A DNA stretch of 64,000 nt, taken from the NCBI RefSeq assembly GCF_029960815.1, contig NZ_JASBRE010000004.1, forward strand, positions 186,001 to 250,000. Reading direction: 5' to 3'. The stretch comes from Pseudomonas sp. AL03 (lineage in GTDB: Bacteria > Pseudomonadota > Gammaproteobacteria > Pseudomonadales > Pseudomonadaceae). The position numbers and the translations under genes were made by a program. Below the pieces are notes generated by a model. The model worked only from the letters and a program-made list of their open reading frames with translations, had not been told where the DNA came from and did not search any database. The stretch's first letter is position 1; every line of letters starts with the position of its first letter. Shown piece by piece: positions 1 to 9,326 of this stretch.

Positions 1-87
1 TTGTTCACCGGCACGCAGTTGCAGCCGTGGAATCACCAGGCTGTAGCGCTGGCTGCCGGCGCCCCGGCTTTTGTGCACCGCGCTCAT
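1..87 (-). CDS. N-terminus of probable T6SS-associated ABC transporter ATPase (TagT-like), cut by window edge
   Basis: Only the first 29 codons lie in the window, reading from an ATG at 87 towards position 1. The peptide ends in LVIPRLQLRAGEQ, which looks like the first strand of an ABC ATPase just before the Walker A loop. The ATG lies 8 bp after the ppkA stop, so it is the next gene of the same operon. In P. aeruginosa HSI-I the gene next to ppkA is tagT, the ATPase of the TagQRST pathway that activates PpkA from the envelope. The identity is inferred from position plus this short stretch; the Walker motifs are outside the window. Confidence 0.5.
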   Translation of the reverse strand, partial: MSAVHKSRGAGSQRYSLVIPRLQLRAGEQ

Positions 88-95
88 GTTCAGCA

Positions 96-3000
96 TCACG
101 GCAGCGTCGACAACGGAACGCGGTACAAGGCATCACCCGGTTCGGCATCGCCGAAACGCACCCAGTTGGCCAAGTCGTTGTGGAAGGTTTCGTAGAGGCG
201 GATTTTCGAATCCAGCTCGTCGATAAAGTCTTCCTGCTCGGCCACGCTCAGGGAAAGCCACAAGTCCTGAGTCATGTTCAACGACTTGCTGCGGTATGGC
301 AGCCCTTCCAGGTACTCACCCAGAACCCCGCCATCGGCCAGGTTGCCACCCTTGCGCAAGGCCGAAGGATCGCGGCTCATGTAGGCACTGGCGCTGGCGA
401 TTTCCTGGAAGAAATTCTTCGGCGAGGTCTGGGTCTTGCGAGCGGCATCGACGATCAGTTTCAGCGATTGCTGCAAGTCGTTGAGCTGCAATTTGGTCAG
501 CATCACGCACACCTGGAACGCCGGCAGTGCCGAGTTGGTCAGGTCGCGGTCGGCGGTCCAGGCGCTGACCAGTTGCGGTGCGTGGCTGGCGGCTTTACGC
601 CCCAAAAAGTCCATGTGCATCGCATAGCCGACGGCCGCCGATTTGTCGGTCAGGCTCGGCGCTGCGCTCAGCAGTGGCACGGTTTGCGGCGTGTTGCTGC
701 GCACCTGATGCACCAGGTCTGCAAACACCGAACCGATCTCGTCCACCCGCTGACCAAACTTGCGCACATCGGCGCCCGGTACCGGAATGTACAGGTCGCC
801 GATCTGCGGGTTGGCGTCGGCGGTCAGGGTGCGGTATTGGCTTTGCGCACCGCCGTGGGTTTTCTTGCCGGCGTCGCTGAGCAGGTGCAAGGCGTAGATC
901 TTGATCTGCTTGCCCAGCGCAGCTTGACGCACTTCAGCCTCGTTCATTTGCGTGGCGGCGTACGGGTCGTTCTTGCGCAGGGCGCCAGCATCGGTGACCA
1001 ACAGAATCAAGCGCCCGCCATAACCGGACCAATCCATGCCCTCGACCGCTTCCATCACACCAGCAAACGCATCTTCGTTGAACGTATGGCTCGAGACCGT
1101 GGACGCCTTGACCTGCCGCGCCAGGTCCATGAAGCGCTGTGGGACGCGTCCCTGTTCCAGGGTGATCAAGGTTTTGGCGACGTATTCCAGGCCAGGGGTT
1201 TTCTGGGTGCTGCTGCGAAACCCCACCAGGCCGAAGCTGACGCTATCCTGCTCGCCGCGCTCGGCGATGCGGGTTTGCAGCTCGTGTACGACGTCGCGCA
1301 CCTGATCGATGTAGGGCTGCATGGACACGGTGGTATCGACCACCAGCACCACGGCGGTGCGGAACGCGTCGGCATTGGCGGTGCTGATTGGCGTGTTGTT
1401 GGCAGCGACCTTCGGAGTATTACCGGGGTCGATGGACGCCACGTTCAGCAACTGCACCGGCAGGCCGTTTTCATCGAAGCTCTCGCGCGAATCGAAGATC
1501 GGCAACAGGTAAAACTGGTTCTGCGGCACCGCGCTGGCGGCCGGTTCCAGGGCCAACACTTGTTGATTGTCTTCGTGGTTCTGCTGGGTCTTGAGCAGCA
1601 GGTTTTTTGCCGCCGACGGATCGGCCAGCAGCTTCTCCACGTCGCCGGGATGACGCAGAAACATCACCGGCGCGCGGCCGGAGCGTTCAGTGAACTTGAG
1701 CACCAGGCTTTGCTTCCAGTCGCTGACCTGCGCGGCCGGCAACCAGCCGTCACTGCGCCCGTCGGTGGCGGCGCCGACACGCAGCCACGGGCTGCCATTA
1801 ACCTCTTTGCGCTGATAGACGTAAAGCACGGAAAACGCCGGCAAGACCTTGCCAGGCGCGGCCCCCGCTTCGCTGGCGAGCTTCGCACCCGGCTTGCTGA
1901 GCACCCGCTGGAACAAGGTTTTTTTGCCGGCCATCAGCAGCGGACGCTGACCGCCATCGACCTCCGTCGCCGCCACGGCGGGCAGCGTATTGACCGGGGG
2001 TGTAGGGGTCGGCGGTGCTGAAACCACCGGCAGCTTCACGTCGGCATCGACTTCAGCATCACTGCCCAGCCACCAGTAACCCAAGCCGCCCAAGGCCAGC
2101 GCCACGGCCACCGCGACGGCAGCGAGTGCGAACACGGGGCCCTTTCGCTGCTCCGAGATCGAGGACTGCGGCGTCGGCTTGACGGTCGGCGGAACTGGCG
2201 TGGATCGGGGTTGTGGCTGCACGGGGCCGCTGGGTATGTCGATAGACACTGGCGTCAATCCCGCCAGGTCATCGCCGGTCGATTTCGGCGACATCGGAAT
2301 CGGCAACGGCTGGATCAAGGTCGCTTCAACTTCAGCCGATTCCTTGGGCAAATTATCCAACGCCTGCAACAACGCCGCTGCATCCGGAAAACGCTCCGCC
2401 GGATCCTTGGCCAATAGCTTGCGCAGCACGTCCTGATAACGACCGTGGTGCACCGGCAGCTCCGGCAACGGTTCGGTCAAATGCGCCAGGGCCGTGGAGA
2501 GCGCGTCGTTGCCGGTGTACGGCAGCTTGCCGACAAGGATTTCGTAAAGCACCACGCCCAGGGCATAAAGGTCGGCCCGGCCGTCAATGTCCTGGCCGCG
2601 CGCCTGCTCCGGGCTCATGTAGCTGGGCGTGCCGACGGCGAAACCGGCCTGGGTGAACTGGGTGCGGTCGTCCAGGGACTTGGCGATGCCGAAGTCCGAG
2701 AGCACCGCCGTGCCATCGGCACGGAACAGAATGTTCGCCGGTTTGACGTCGCGATGAACCAGCCCCAGCCCATGGGCATAGCCCAGAGCCGAGGCGATCT
2801 GGCGGATGTAGATCAGGCCCTGCTCCGGCGTCAGGCCGGCGGCGATGCGCTCCTTGAGCGTGCCATTGGGCAGGTATTCCATGGCCATGTAATACAGCTC
2901 ACCGACATTGCCGATGTCATGGATGGTGACCGTATGCGGGTGAGACAGGCGCGCCAGGGTTTTGCCTTCGCGCAGGAAGCGCTCGCAGAAGCTCGGGTCG

Positions 3001-3146
3001 GCCGCCAGCGCGGCGGCCATGATCTTCAATGCCACCTTGCGCTCCAGCGAGCGCTGGGTCGCAAGGTAAACGCTGGCCATGGCGCCTTTGCCGATCTCAC
3101 CGCCGATGTCGTAACCCGGGATCAGAATGTTCGCGGTGAGGTTCAT
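96..3146 (-). CDS. ppkA: T6SS serine/threonine protein kinase PpkA
   Basis: A 1016-residue membrane kinase that, in the family, phosphorylates the FHA protein to switch on T6SS assembly. The N-terminal Hanks-type kinase domain (about 11-270) has the glycine loop GEIGKGAMASVY, Lys41, the catalytic HRDVKPAN (H131, D133) and DFG (D151). A Pro-rich linker, one transmembrane helix (about 335-360) and an SH3-like region (about 400-470) follow. The C-terminal half carries a von Willebrand A domain with the metal-site motif DTTVS at D604, a variant of DxSxS. The ATG overlaps the pppA stop by 4 bp, so kinase and phosphatase are translationally coupled. Length and domain order match P. aeruginosa PpkA. 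Confidence 0.95.
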   Translation of the reverse strand: MNLTANILIPGYDIGGEIGKGAMASVYLATQRSLERKVALKIMAAALAADPSFCERFLREGKTLARLSHPHTVTIHDIGNVGELYYMAMEYLPNGTLKERIAAGLTPEQGLIYIRQIASALGYAHGLGLVHRDVKPANILFRADGTAVLSDFGIAKSLDDRTQFTQAGFAVGTPSYMSPEQARGQDIDGRADLYALGVVLYEILVGKLPYTGNDALSTALAHLTEPLPELPVHHGRYQDVLRKLLAKDPAERFPDAAALLQALDNLPKESAEVEATLIQPLPIPMSPKSTGDDLAGLTPVSIDIPSGPVQPQPRSTPVPPTVKPTPQSSISEQRKGPVFALAAVAVAVALALGGLGYWWLGSDAEVDADVKLPVVSAPPTPTPPVNTLPAVAATEVDGGQRPLLMAGKKTLFQRVLSKPGAKLASEAGAAPGKVLPAFSVLYVYQRKEVNGSPWLRVGAATDGRSDGWLPAAQVSDWKQSLVLKFTERSGRAPVMFLRHPGDVEKLLADPSAAKNLLLKTQQNHEDNQQVLALEPAASAVPQNQFYLLPIFDSRESFDENGLPVQLLNVASIDPGNTPKVAANNTPISTANADAFRTAVVLVVDTTVSMQPYIDQVRDVVHELQTRIAERGEQDSVSFGLVGFRSSTQKTPGLEYVAKTLITLEQGRVPQRFMDLARQVKASTVSSHTFNEDAFAGVMEAVEGMDWSGYGGRLILLVTDAGALRKNDPYAATQMNEAEVRQAALGKQIKIYALHLLSDAGKKTHGGAQSQYRTLTADANPQIGDLYIPVPGADVRKFGQRVDEIGSVFADLVHQVRSNTPQTVPLLSAAPSLTDKSAAVGYAMHMDFLGRKAASHAPQLVSAWTADRDLTNSALPAFQVCVMLTKLQLNDLQQSLKLIVDAARKTQTSPKNFFQEIASASAYMSRDPSALRKGGNLADGGVLGEYLEGLPYRSKSLNMTQDLWLSLSVAEQEDFIDELDSKIRLYETFHNDLANWVRFGDAEPGDALYRVPLSTLP

Positions 3147-3874
3147 GAAGGCACCTTCACGACGATGACGGTGATGTTGTCCGGAGCACCGCGCATCAGG
3201 CCCAGGGACACCAGGCTGCTGGCGATTTCCCCGGGCTCGTCGTGGCCCAGTACCTCGGCGATTTCATGGTCCTCGACGGTCTTGTTCAGCCCGTCGCTGC
3301 ACAACAGGTAACTGTCGCCGGGCATCAACAGCAGCTCGACCATCGTCAGCTCCAGTTGCGCCTCGACCCCGATGGCGCGGGTGACAATATTGGCCCGTGG
3401 ATGCACCCGGGCTTCGGCTTCGCTGAGCAGGCCGTTGTCCTGCAAATCCTGAACGTAACTGTGGTCCCGGGAGATGCCTTCAAGCAGGCCGTCACGCAGG
3501 CGATACAAGCGACTGTCTCCCGCCCACAGGCACATCCCGCGCAGGTCACGCGTCGCCAGCACCACCACAGTGCTGCCCATCATGGTCACGCCACGGTTGG
3601 CGGTTTCTTCGCGCACGGCGGCGTTGACCCGCAGCAGATCGTTTTTCAGCGCCGCGGCGTATTCATCCAGCGAGCGGCCCACGGTAATGCTACGCAGACT
3701 GTCGACAATCAGACTGCTGACGTAGTCGCCCGCCGCGTGCCCGCCCATGCCATCGGCGACCACCCACAGGCCGTTTTCCGGCAGGTCCAGGCAAGCGTCT
3801 TCATTAACCTGGCGGACCATACCGACATGGCTCTTGCTTGCAGACTTGAACGTCTTTCCAGCGCTTGGACGCAT
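3143..3874 (-). CDS. pppA: T6SS PP2C-type protein phosphatase PppA
   Basis: A 243-residue PPM/PP2C phosphatase that should reverse PpkA phosphorylation of Fha and so turn T6SS firing down. The metal-binding aspartates are visible: NEDA (D26), ADGMGGHAAGD (D41, D50), CSDGLN, and the closing DNIT near the C-terminus. There is no membrane segment, so it is cytoplasmic. Its ATG directly follows the tagF stop (TAG at 3875-3877) with no gap, and its own stop overlaps the ppkA start. The TagF-PppA-PpkA order is that of the threonine phosphorylation pathway of HSI-I. Confidence 0.95.
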   Translation of the reverse strand: MRPSAGKTFKSASKSHVGMVRQVNEDACLDLPENGLWVVADGMGGHAAGDYVSSLIVDSLRSITVGRSLDEYAAALKNDLLRVNAAVREETANRGVTMMGSTVVVLATRDLRGMCLWAGDSRLYRLRDGLLEGISRDHSYVQDLQDNGLLSEAEARVHPRANIVTRAIGVEAQLELTMVELLLMPGDSYLLCSDGLNKTVEDHEIAEVLGHDEPGEIASSLVSLGLMRGAPDNITVIVVKVPS

Positions 3875-4528
3875 CTACACAACACCTTCTTGGCCGAGCA
3901 AAAATTGCGCAAAATCGGCGGCGACAGGCAGGCCCTGACACCGCAATAAAGCGGGGGCGATACGCTCCGAACCCTGGCCCCACCACAGGCTTGCGCCTTC
4001 GCAGGCCAGTTCGGCAAGCGCGGTCATTCGCGCCTTCGGGTCGGTGGCATCAAAGCGATGCAGGCCGGCAAAACGGCTGCTTGGCGTGCGTGGCTGGCAC
4101 GCCGGGCTGCCCAGTGTCTCCAGTCCTGCACCGAAGGCTTCAAAGTTCGCCTCCACGCTCAACGTGCTCAACAGCAATTGCTCAACCTGTTCAAACCAGA
4201 CATCCGAACCGCCCACCACCGACGCCGGATCAGCGTCGTGATCCAGCAGCACCGCGACGGTCAGCGGAAAATACCGGCCAACTCGATCGATGCTCGGCAT
4301 CACCACCCCAACGGCGGCCTGCGGCCCACATACACCGGGCCCGACCATAAAGCGCCACAGCGGACTGACCAGATAGGCGTCCAGCCAACGGTCCCCGAGG
4401 CTGGTCTGGCTGGCGAGCAGGCCGGCCGCCAGCCACGAATCCCAGGGGCCGATAAAACTCTGCGGCAAGTCACGGCTGACAAAGTCCCCGCGACTGGCCA
4501 ACTTTCCATAGAAGCCCGGCGTGTTCAT
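3875..4528 (-). CDS. tagF: T6SS-associated protein TagF (DUF2094)
   Basis: 217 residues. The N-terminal stretch FYGKLASRGDFVSRDLP is typical of the TagF/BMA_A0400 family. In HSI-I systems TagF represses T6SS activity post-translationally, independently of or parallel to PpkA, by sequestering Fha. The protein has no signal peptide or membrane helix. Its ATG overlaps the tssM stop (ATGA at 4525-4528), and the pppA start abuts its stop. This places it inside the regulatory tail of the operon. Confidence 0.9.
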   Translation of the reverse strand: MNTPGFYGKLASRGDFVSRDLPQSFIGPWDSWLAAGLLASQTSLGDRWLDAYLVSPLWRFMVGPGVCGPQAAVGVVMPSIDRVGRYFPLTVAVLLDHDADPASVVGGSDVWFEQVEQLLLSTLSVEANFEAFGAGLETLGSPACQPRTPSSRFAGLHRFDATDPKARMTALAELACEGASLWWGQGSERIAPALLRCQGLPVAADFAQFLLGQEGVV

Positions 4529-7500
4529 AACCGCTCCGGCAAGCTGAAACCGCCGAGCACACGGCCCTTGAACGGGTTGAAGGCGCTGTTGGCCCGCAGC
4601 TCATAAGAGGCGCTGGCGCCGTCGACCCGCAGCCGCAGGTTGAAGCGGTCCGGCGCATTGCCGGCCGTCAGATCCGATTGCTCCAGCAGGCGGAACCAGG
4701 CCCAGGGCCCGTCCAGGGTGATGCCGGAACGACCGCTGGCCGAAGGCGGCATGATCGAGATCCGCACCACGCCGATGCTGCCGGGGTTGGGCCATTGCAT
4801 GGCGGTCGGGCGGCTCGGGCCGTGGTCATAGCTCAATTGCTGGCCATCGAGGTCGAGCAAAAACTGGGTGATGGTGGCGTCCATCGCCACTGGCTTGAGT
4901 TCGAAGCGCACCATCGGCTGGGTGCCGCCGGAACGGAAAAACGCATCCCGGATGGCCGCTGCCCGCTGGAAGGTTTGCAGCACGCCTGGGGCGATGCCGA
5001 GCTTCTGTGCGGCGCCCGGTTGCCAGCGCCAGGCCTGGGTCGAGGTATCCACGTACGGCTGCAGGTATTTACGGAAGTAGTTGTCCATCACCCCGCCCAC
5101 GCCGAAGAACTGGCCGAAGTCGTCCAGGGTCGCGTCCCGCGCACTGCCCGGCGACATCGGATAACGCCCGGCCAGGGACTGGCGATAGATGTTCACCACT
5201 TCGCTGGTCCAGGCCGCGTTCAGTTGATTGCGTACCCCGCCCATCATGCTGTTGGTGGTGGAGTTGACCACCGACTTGACCAGGCCCTGCACCAACGCCG
5301 GTTGACGCTCGGCGTTGAGGCTGACCCGTGTCGCGGCCGCTGCGGCCTGGTTCTTGGCTTCGCCGAGCAAGGCGTCGCCGCTGGCACCGACCATGGCGCT
5401 GACCTGCACATACAGGGCATTCATGTCGGCCAGCAGGCCGTCGATGACCGCCGGTTCGCCTTCGTTTTTGCTGACGATGCTGTTGAGTTCAGCAAAATGC
5501 GCGGTGATTGGATCTTCACTCGCCTCAGGTGTGTTTTGCGTCGCCTGCTCCTGGCCGAGCAAGGTGCCCAGGCGCTCCTTGAGCTTGTCGACCCCACCTT
5601 CCACCGGCGCGCCCTTGGCGGCCAGCAGGCGTTCTTCCTGTTGCAGGTCGGTTTCCTTCGCCACCGCCACCAGCAGTTTTTTCAACGGCGAGGTCGGGCC
5701 GGAAATCACCCGCAACACATCGGCGGCCTGGGCCACGCTGGTGATCGGCACGAAGTCGATATCAGCCAGCAAGGCGTCCCACTGGCGCTGGTAATCCTGG
5801 AAATACAGGCGACGCACGTCGGCGGCCAGGCTGGCGACGTTCTGCTGTTCCGCCTGGTCGTGACCGAGCACCCACTGCTCCTCGGCCAGGGTGCCGGTCT
5901 GGTTCAGGCTGGTGAGCAAAAACCCTTGGCGATAACCCTTGGCGGTGAAGAAGCCGCTCAAGGGTTCGCCCAGCGGCTTGCCGCTCTTGCGGCTGAACAC
6001 CAGCGCGGCGTCGCGCCCGGCCGCTTCGTTGATACGAAAGTCCGGAATGCCGTCCGGCAGTTTCTGCCGCTTGACCCGGTCATAGACACGCTGGGCCACC
6101 GGCAGTTGTTGCAACTGTCGGCGCAGGTCGTCGATCAGGCGTGGGTCCAGACGTGCAGTGGGCGGATGGCGCTCGAACAACGCCTGCAAGTGCTCCGCCA
6201 GGGCCATACGCTGCTCGGCCGGCAAGTCGCGCGGCAGGCTGCGGTCCCAGTCCAGGGCGATCCACGCCTTGATGAAGTCGGCATCGTAATGCTCGCTGTC
6301 GGCGAGCATCAGGTAGGCCTTCAAACCTTCATAAAGGAAGTCCGAATTGCCGCCGCCGTGCAGTTGCTCTTCGATGCGCGTGAGCAAGCGTGGCGCGAAG
6401 ACCGCGATCAACAGCTTGCGATAGACGCTGCCGGACTCGGCCTCAAGCATGTCGCCCTGATACAGACCCAGGCCTTCGGCCCAGCTCGGCGCGTCGCCGG
6501 CCAGGTGCTTCACCGCGTTAAGCAGCGGCAATACAGCGAGCACGTCCCGCTGGGCCGGGCTGAGGTTTTGCACGGTCTGGCCCAGGGGCGCGACTTTCTG
6601 ATCAACTTGCGCGATATACGCCTGGTTGGCGCGGTAGCTGACCCACCACAAGGTCCCGACCACCAGCACCAGAACCACAGTCGAGGCCAGCACACCCCGG
6701 GCGATCCACTTGCGCCGACGTTCGACTTTCGGGTTGACCCCCACCAGCCCACGCTCGGCAAAGGCCACGGCGCTGAAGAGTTTTTCGATGAAGTAACTGC
6801 GCCCGGTACCGTTCTGGCGCGCCAAGTGCTGGCGGTCCAGGTTCATGCTCTGGGCCATGGAGCCGATCAGCCGGTCAATCGGGCTGCCTTCCTGGGTGCC
6901 GCTGGTGAAATACACCCCGCGCAACAGCACCCGCTCTTCAAAGGCGTTGGGTTTGAATACGCCCTCAAGGAAGCTTTGCAGGCAATCCTTCAACGCGCCG
7001 AACTGCTGCGGGAAGCCGTAGATCAGATCGCGCCGCGCCGGGTCGCGTTCCTGCTGCAAACGCTCCACCAAACGATCGTTGAGGCGCTGTTCCAGGCCGG
7101 CGAACTCGCTTTGCAGATGGGCCAGCGGGCTGTCATTGCTTTTACCGTCATCCAGGGCAAAGGTCATGCCCCAGACCTGGGTCCGCTCTTCCTTGCTCAG
7201 GGTATCGAAATACTCCATGAACCCCGGCACCAGATCGAGCTTGGTCAGCATCAGGTAGATTGGAAAACGCACGCCCAGTTGGGTGTACAACTCCTGGATA
7301 CGCAGGCGGATCGCGGCGGCATGGGCGGCGCGCTCGGCGTCGCTGCCCAGCAGCAGGTCGGAGAGGCTGATGGCGATGAACGCACCGTCAATCGGGCGTC
7401 GGGCCCGCTGTTTTTTCAACAGGCCGAGAAAGCCCAGCCACGCGGCTTTATCCACCGTCGCATCGCTGTCCTGGGTGGTGTAGCGCCCGGCGGTGTCGAG

Positions 7501-8025
7501 CAGCACGGCCTGATCGGTAAACCACCAATCGCAATTGCGCGTGCCACCGACGCCGCGTACCGCCCCGGCGCCCAACTGCGCCGCCAACGGAAAATGCAGC
7601 CCGGAATTGACCAGCGCGGTGGTCTTGCCCGAACCCGGCGGGCCGATGATCACGTACCACGGGAGTTCGTAGAGATTGCGGCGCTCGTCACCGCCCAGCC
7701 TGGCTTTCTTCAACAGCGCCAAGGCTTCGTCCATGCGCTGGCGCAGGGTTTCGAGCTCTTCGGTCGTGGCGATGCTGGTCGGGTCCGGCGGGGTTTGCGC
7801 CGCCAGGCTGCGCATCACTTCGGCGGCCTGACGGCGGGCCTGGATGATGCGAAACACCCGGTAGGCAATCCACACCGCGAACACCAGAACGATCAGCGCC
7901 CAGCGCCGACCTTCGGGCACCAGGATTTCGAGCAGCGGCCCGACAAACCAGATGATCAGGCTCAGGGCGATCAGCCCCAGCAGCGGGATGACCCAGCGGA
8001 TGATAAAACTGAAAAACGCCTTCAC
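4525..8025 (-). CDS. tssM: T6SS inner-membrane complex protein TssM (IcmF)
   Basis: 1166 residues. TssM spans the inner membrane and reaches through the periplasm to TssJ, forming the membrane complex with TssL. Two helices lie at about 8-60, followed by a cytoplasmic domain with an intact Walker A loop GPPGSGKTT (about 128-136). A third helix lies near residues 430-455 (VLASTVVLVLVVGTLWW), and a long periplasmic part follows. The start is GTG at 8025, overlapping the tssL stop by 4 bp (GTGA). The intact P-loop suggests an NTP-binding version of TssM. Confidence 0.96.
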   Translation of the reverse strand: MKAFFSFIIRWVIPLLGLIALSLIIWFVGPLLEILVPEGRRWALIVLVFAVWIAYRVFRIIQARRQAAEVMRSLAAQTPPDPTSIATTEELETLRQRMDEALALLKKARLGGDERRNLYELPWYVIIGPPGSGKTTALVNSGLHFPLAAQLGAGAVRGVGGTRNCDWWFTDQAVLLDTAGRYTTQDSDATVDKAAWLGFLGLLKKQRARRPIDGAFIAISLSDLLLGSDAERAAHAAAIRLRIQELYTQLGVRFPIYLMLTKLDLVPGFMEYFDTLSKEERTQVWGMTFALDDGKSNDSPLAHLQSEFAGLEQRLNDRLVERLQQERDPARRDLIYGFPQQFGALKDCLQSFLEGVFKPNAFEERVLLRGVYFTSGTQEGSPIDRLIGSMAQSMNLDRQHLARQNGTGRSYFIEKLFSAVAFAERGLVGVNPKVERRRKWIARGVLASTVVLVLVVGTLWWVSYRANQAYIAQVDQKVAPLGQTVQNLSPAQRDVLAVLPLLNAVKHLAGDAPSWAEGLGLYQGDMLEAESGSVYRKLLIAVFAPRLLTRIEEQLHGGGNSDFLYEGLKAYLMLADSEHYDADFIKAWIALDWDRSLPRDLPAEQRMALAEHLQALFERHPPTARLDPRLIDDLRRQLQQLPVAQRVYDRVKRQKLPDGIPDFRINEAAGRDAALVFSRKSGKPLGEPLSGFFTAKGYRQGFLLTSLNQTGTLAEEQWVLGHDQAEQQNVASLAADVRRLYFQDYQRQWDALLADIDFVPITSVAQAADVLRVISGPTSPLKKLLVAVAKETDLQQEERLLAAKGAPVEGGVDKLKERLGTLLGQEQATQNTPEASEDPITAHFAELNSIVSKNEGEPAVIDGLLADMNALYVQVSAMVGASGDALLGEAKNQAAAAATRVSLNAERQPALVQGLVKSVVNSTTNSMMGGVRNQLNAAWTSEVVNIYRQSLAGRYPMSPGSARDATLDDFGQFFGVGGVMDNYFRKYLQPYVDTSTQAWRWQPGAAQKLGIAPGVLQTFQRAAAIRDAFFRSGGTQPMVRFELKPVAMDATITQFLLDLDGQQLSYDHGPSRPTAMQWPNPGSIGVVRISIMPPSASGRSGITLDGPWAWFRLLEQSDLTAGNAPDRFNLRLRVDGASASYELRANSAFNPFKGRVLGGFSLPERL

Positions 8026-9320
8026 TCGACCCCCTCCGCCAATACTGTGATTTCGACCCGACGATTGCGTGCGCGGCCCTCTGTTGTAGCGTTCGAGGCC
8101 AGCGGCTCGGTGTCGCTGCGGCCTTCGGCGCTGAAGCGCTCAGACTGGCCGGTCTTGACCGAGAGGATTTGCAGCACCGAATTGGCCCGCGCCTCGGACA
8201 AGGCCCAGTTCGATGGAAACCGCAGGGTGGCAATCGGGCGATTGTCGCTGTGGCCGGTCACCCGGACCTGGCCCTTGACCTTGCGAATGGCATCGGCGAT
8301 GCGCAGCATCAGCGGCTGGAAATTGTCGATGATGCTGGCGCTGCCCGAGGCGAACAGCTCATCGCCACGGATGGTCACCACTGAACGGTCAACGGCGTCT
8401 TCCACCGAGATTCGACCGGCCTTGATTTCATCGGCAAGGAAGCCCGCTAGGCGCGGGCGCTCGATCAGTTTCGGTTGCACCACCGGACGGTCGATGGCCT
8501 GCACCGGAATTTCGCCCAGGGCATGGATATTTTTGAACACCGGTTCGGCATCAGAAGCCAGTTTCAAGCGCAGGCCGAACAGCAGTGCCAACAGCAACGC
8601 CACGCCGATGGCCACGGCGATCCATGGCGGCATGAATTGCGCCAGCCGGTCGCGGGCCACGGTGACGCCGCGCCAATGGGGTGACAGTTCACGCTCATAA
8701 TCGCCACGGGCGCTGCGGATGACCGCACTGGTGCGTTCACGCAAGGCTTCCAGTTGGCTGCGACCGTCGTTCATGACCCGATAGCGCCCTTCGAAACCCA
8801 GGCACATGCACAGGTACAACAGCTCCAGCAGATACAAACGTTCGCGGGGGCTTTGCAGGCAATGTTCCAAGAGCTGGAACACCTTTTCGCCGCCCCAGGC
8901 TTCGTTGTGCACGGTGATCAGCAGGCTCTGTTTACCCCAGTCGCTGGTGCCGCCCCACGGCGTACTCAACACCGCTTCATCCAGGGCGGTGCACAAGGCG
9001 TAACGGGCCAGCAACACATCGTTGCGCACCACGCCGGCGGCCTCGGCGCGCTCTTCGAACTGGCGCAGGTAGGCCAACAATTGCGCCCGCAGGCTCGCCG
9101 GCGCCGGGTGGGCAATGGTGTTGCGCAAGCGGGTCAGCAAAGCCAGCAGCGGGCCAGCGGCGCTCTCCAGGGGATTGAGACCTTCGGCTTTACCGGTCAA
9201 AACCGGCGCGGCCGGCATCGAAAGCGGCGCGGGCTGGCCGCGGCCAGCATCCGGGTGGGCCGGAGCGGCGCCACGGCCACCGGGGGTCGGCATGAACTGG
9301 GTACGATCGTCATTGCTCAT
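8022..9320 (-). CDS. tssL: T6SS TssL (DotU) with C-terminal OmpA-like peptidoglycan-binding domain
   Basis: 432 residues. A Pro-rich N-terminal tail (1-50) precedes the cytoplasmic DotU/IcmH domain (about 55-225). One transmembrane helix follows (AVAIGVALLLALLFGL), then a periplasmic OmpA-family domain with VRVTGHSDNRPIA and a closing NRRVEI motif. This is the 'evolved' TssL form in which cell-wall anchoring is fused to TssL rather than supplied by a separate TagL. It partners TssM, whose GTG start overlaps its stop, and lies 6 bp after tssK. Confidence 0.95.
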   Translation of the reverse strand: MSNDDRTQFMPTPGGRGAAPAHPDAGRGQPAPLSMPAAPVLTGKAEGLNPLESAAGPLLALLTRLRNTIAHPAPASLRAQLLAYLRQFEERAEAAGVVRNDVLLARYALCTALDEAVLSTPWGGTSDWGKQSLLITVHNEAWGGEKVFQLLEHCLQSPRERLYLLELLYLCMCLGFEGRYRVMNDGRSQLEALRERTSAVIRSARGDYERELSPHWRGVTVARDRLAQFMPPWIAVAIGVALLLALLFGLRLKLASDAEPVFKNIHALGEIPVQAIDRPVVQPKLIERPRLAGFLADEIKAGRISVEDAVDRSVVTIRGDELFASGSASIIDNFQPLMLRIADAIRKVKGQVRVTGHSDNRPIATLRFPSNWALSEARANSVLQILSVKTGQSERFSAEGRSDTEPLASNATTEGRARNRRVEITVLAEGVE

Positions 9321-9326
9321 CGCGGT

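Noticed and set aside
27..2021. Long plus-strand frame opposite ppkA
   Set aside because: It is a shadow of the kinase gene, with no family features and no ribosome site.
4678..8700. Very long plus-strand open frame (1340 codons) opposite tssM
   Set aside because: It is antisense to a clear TssM gene and owes its length to high GC and skewed codon use; the composition is His/Gln/Arg-rich with no recognisable domain.
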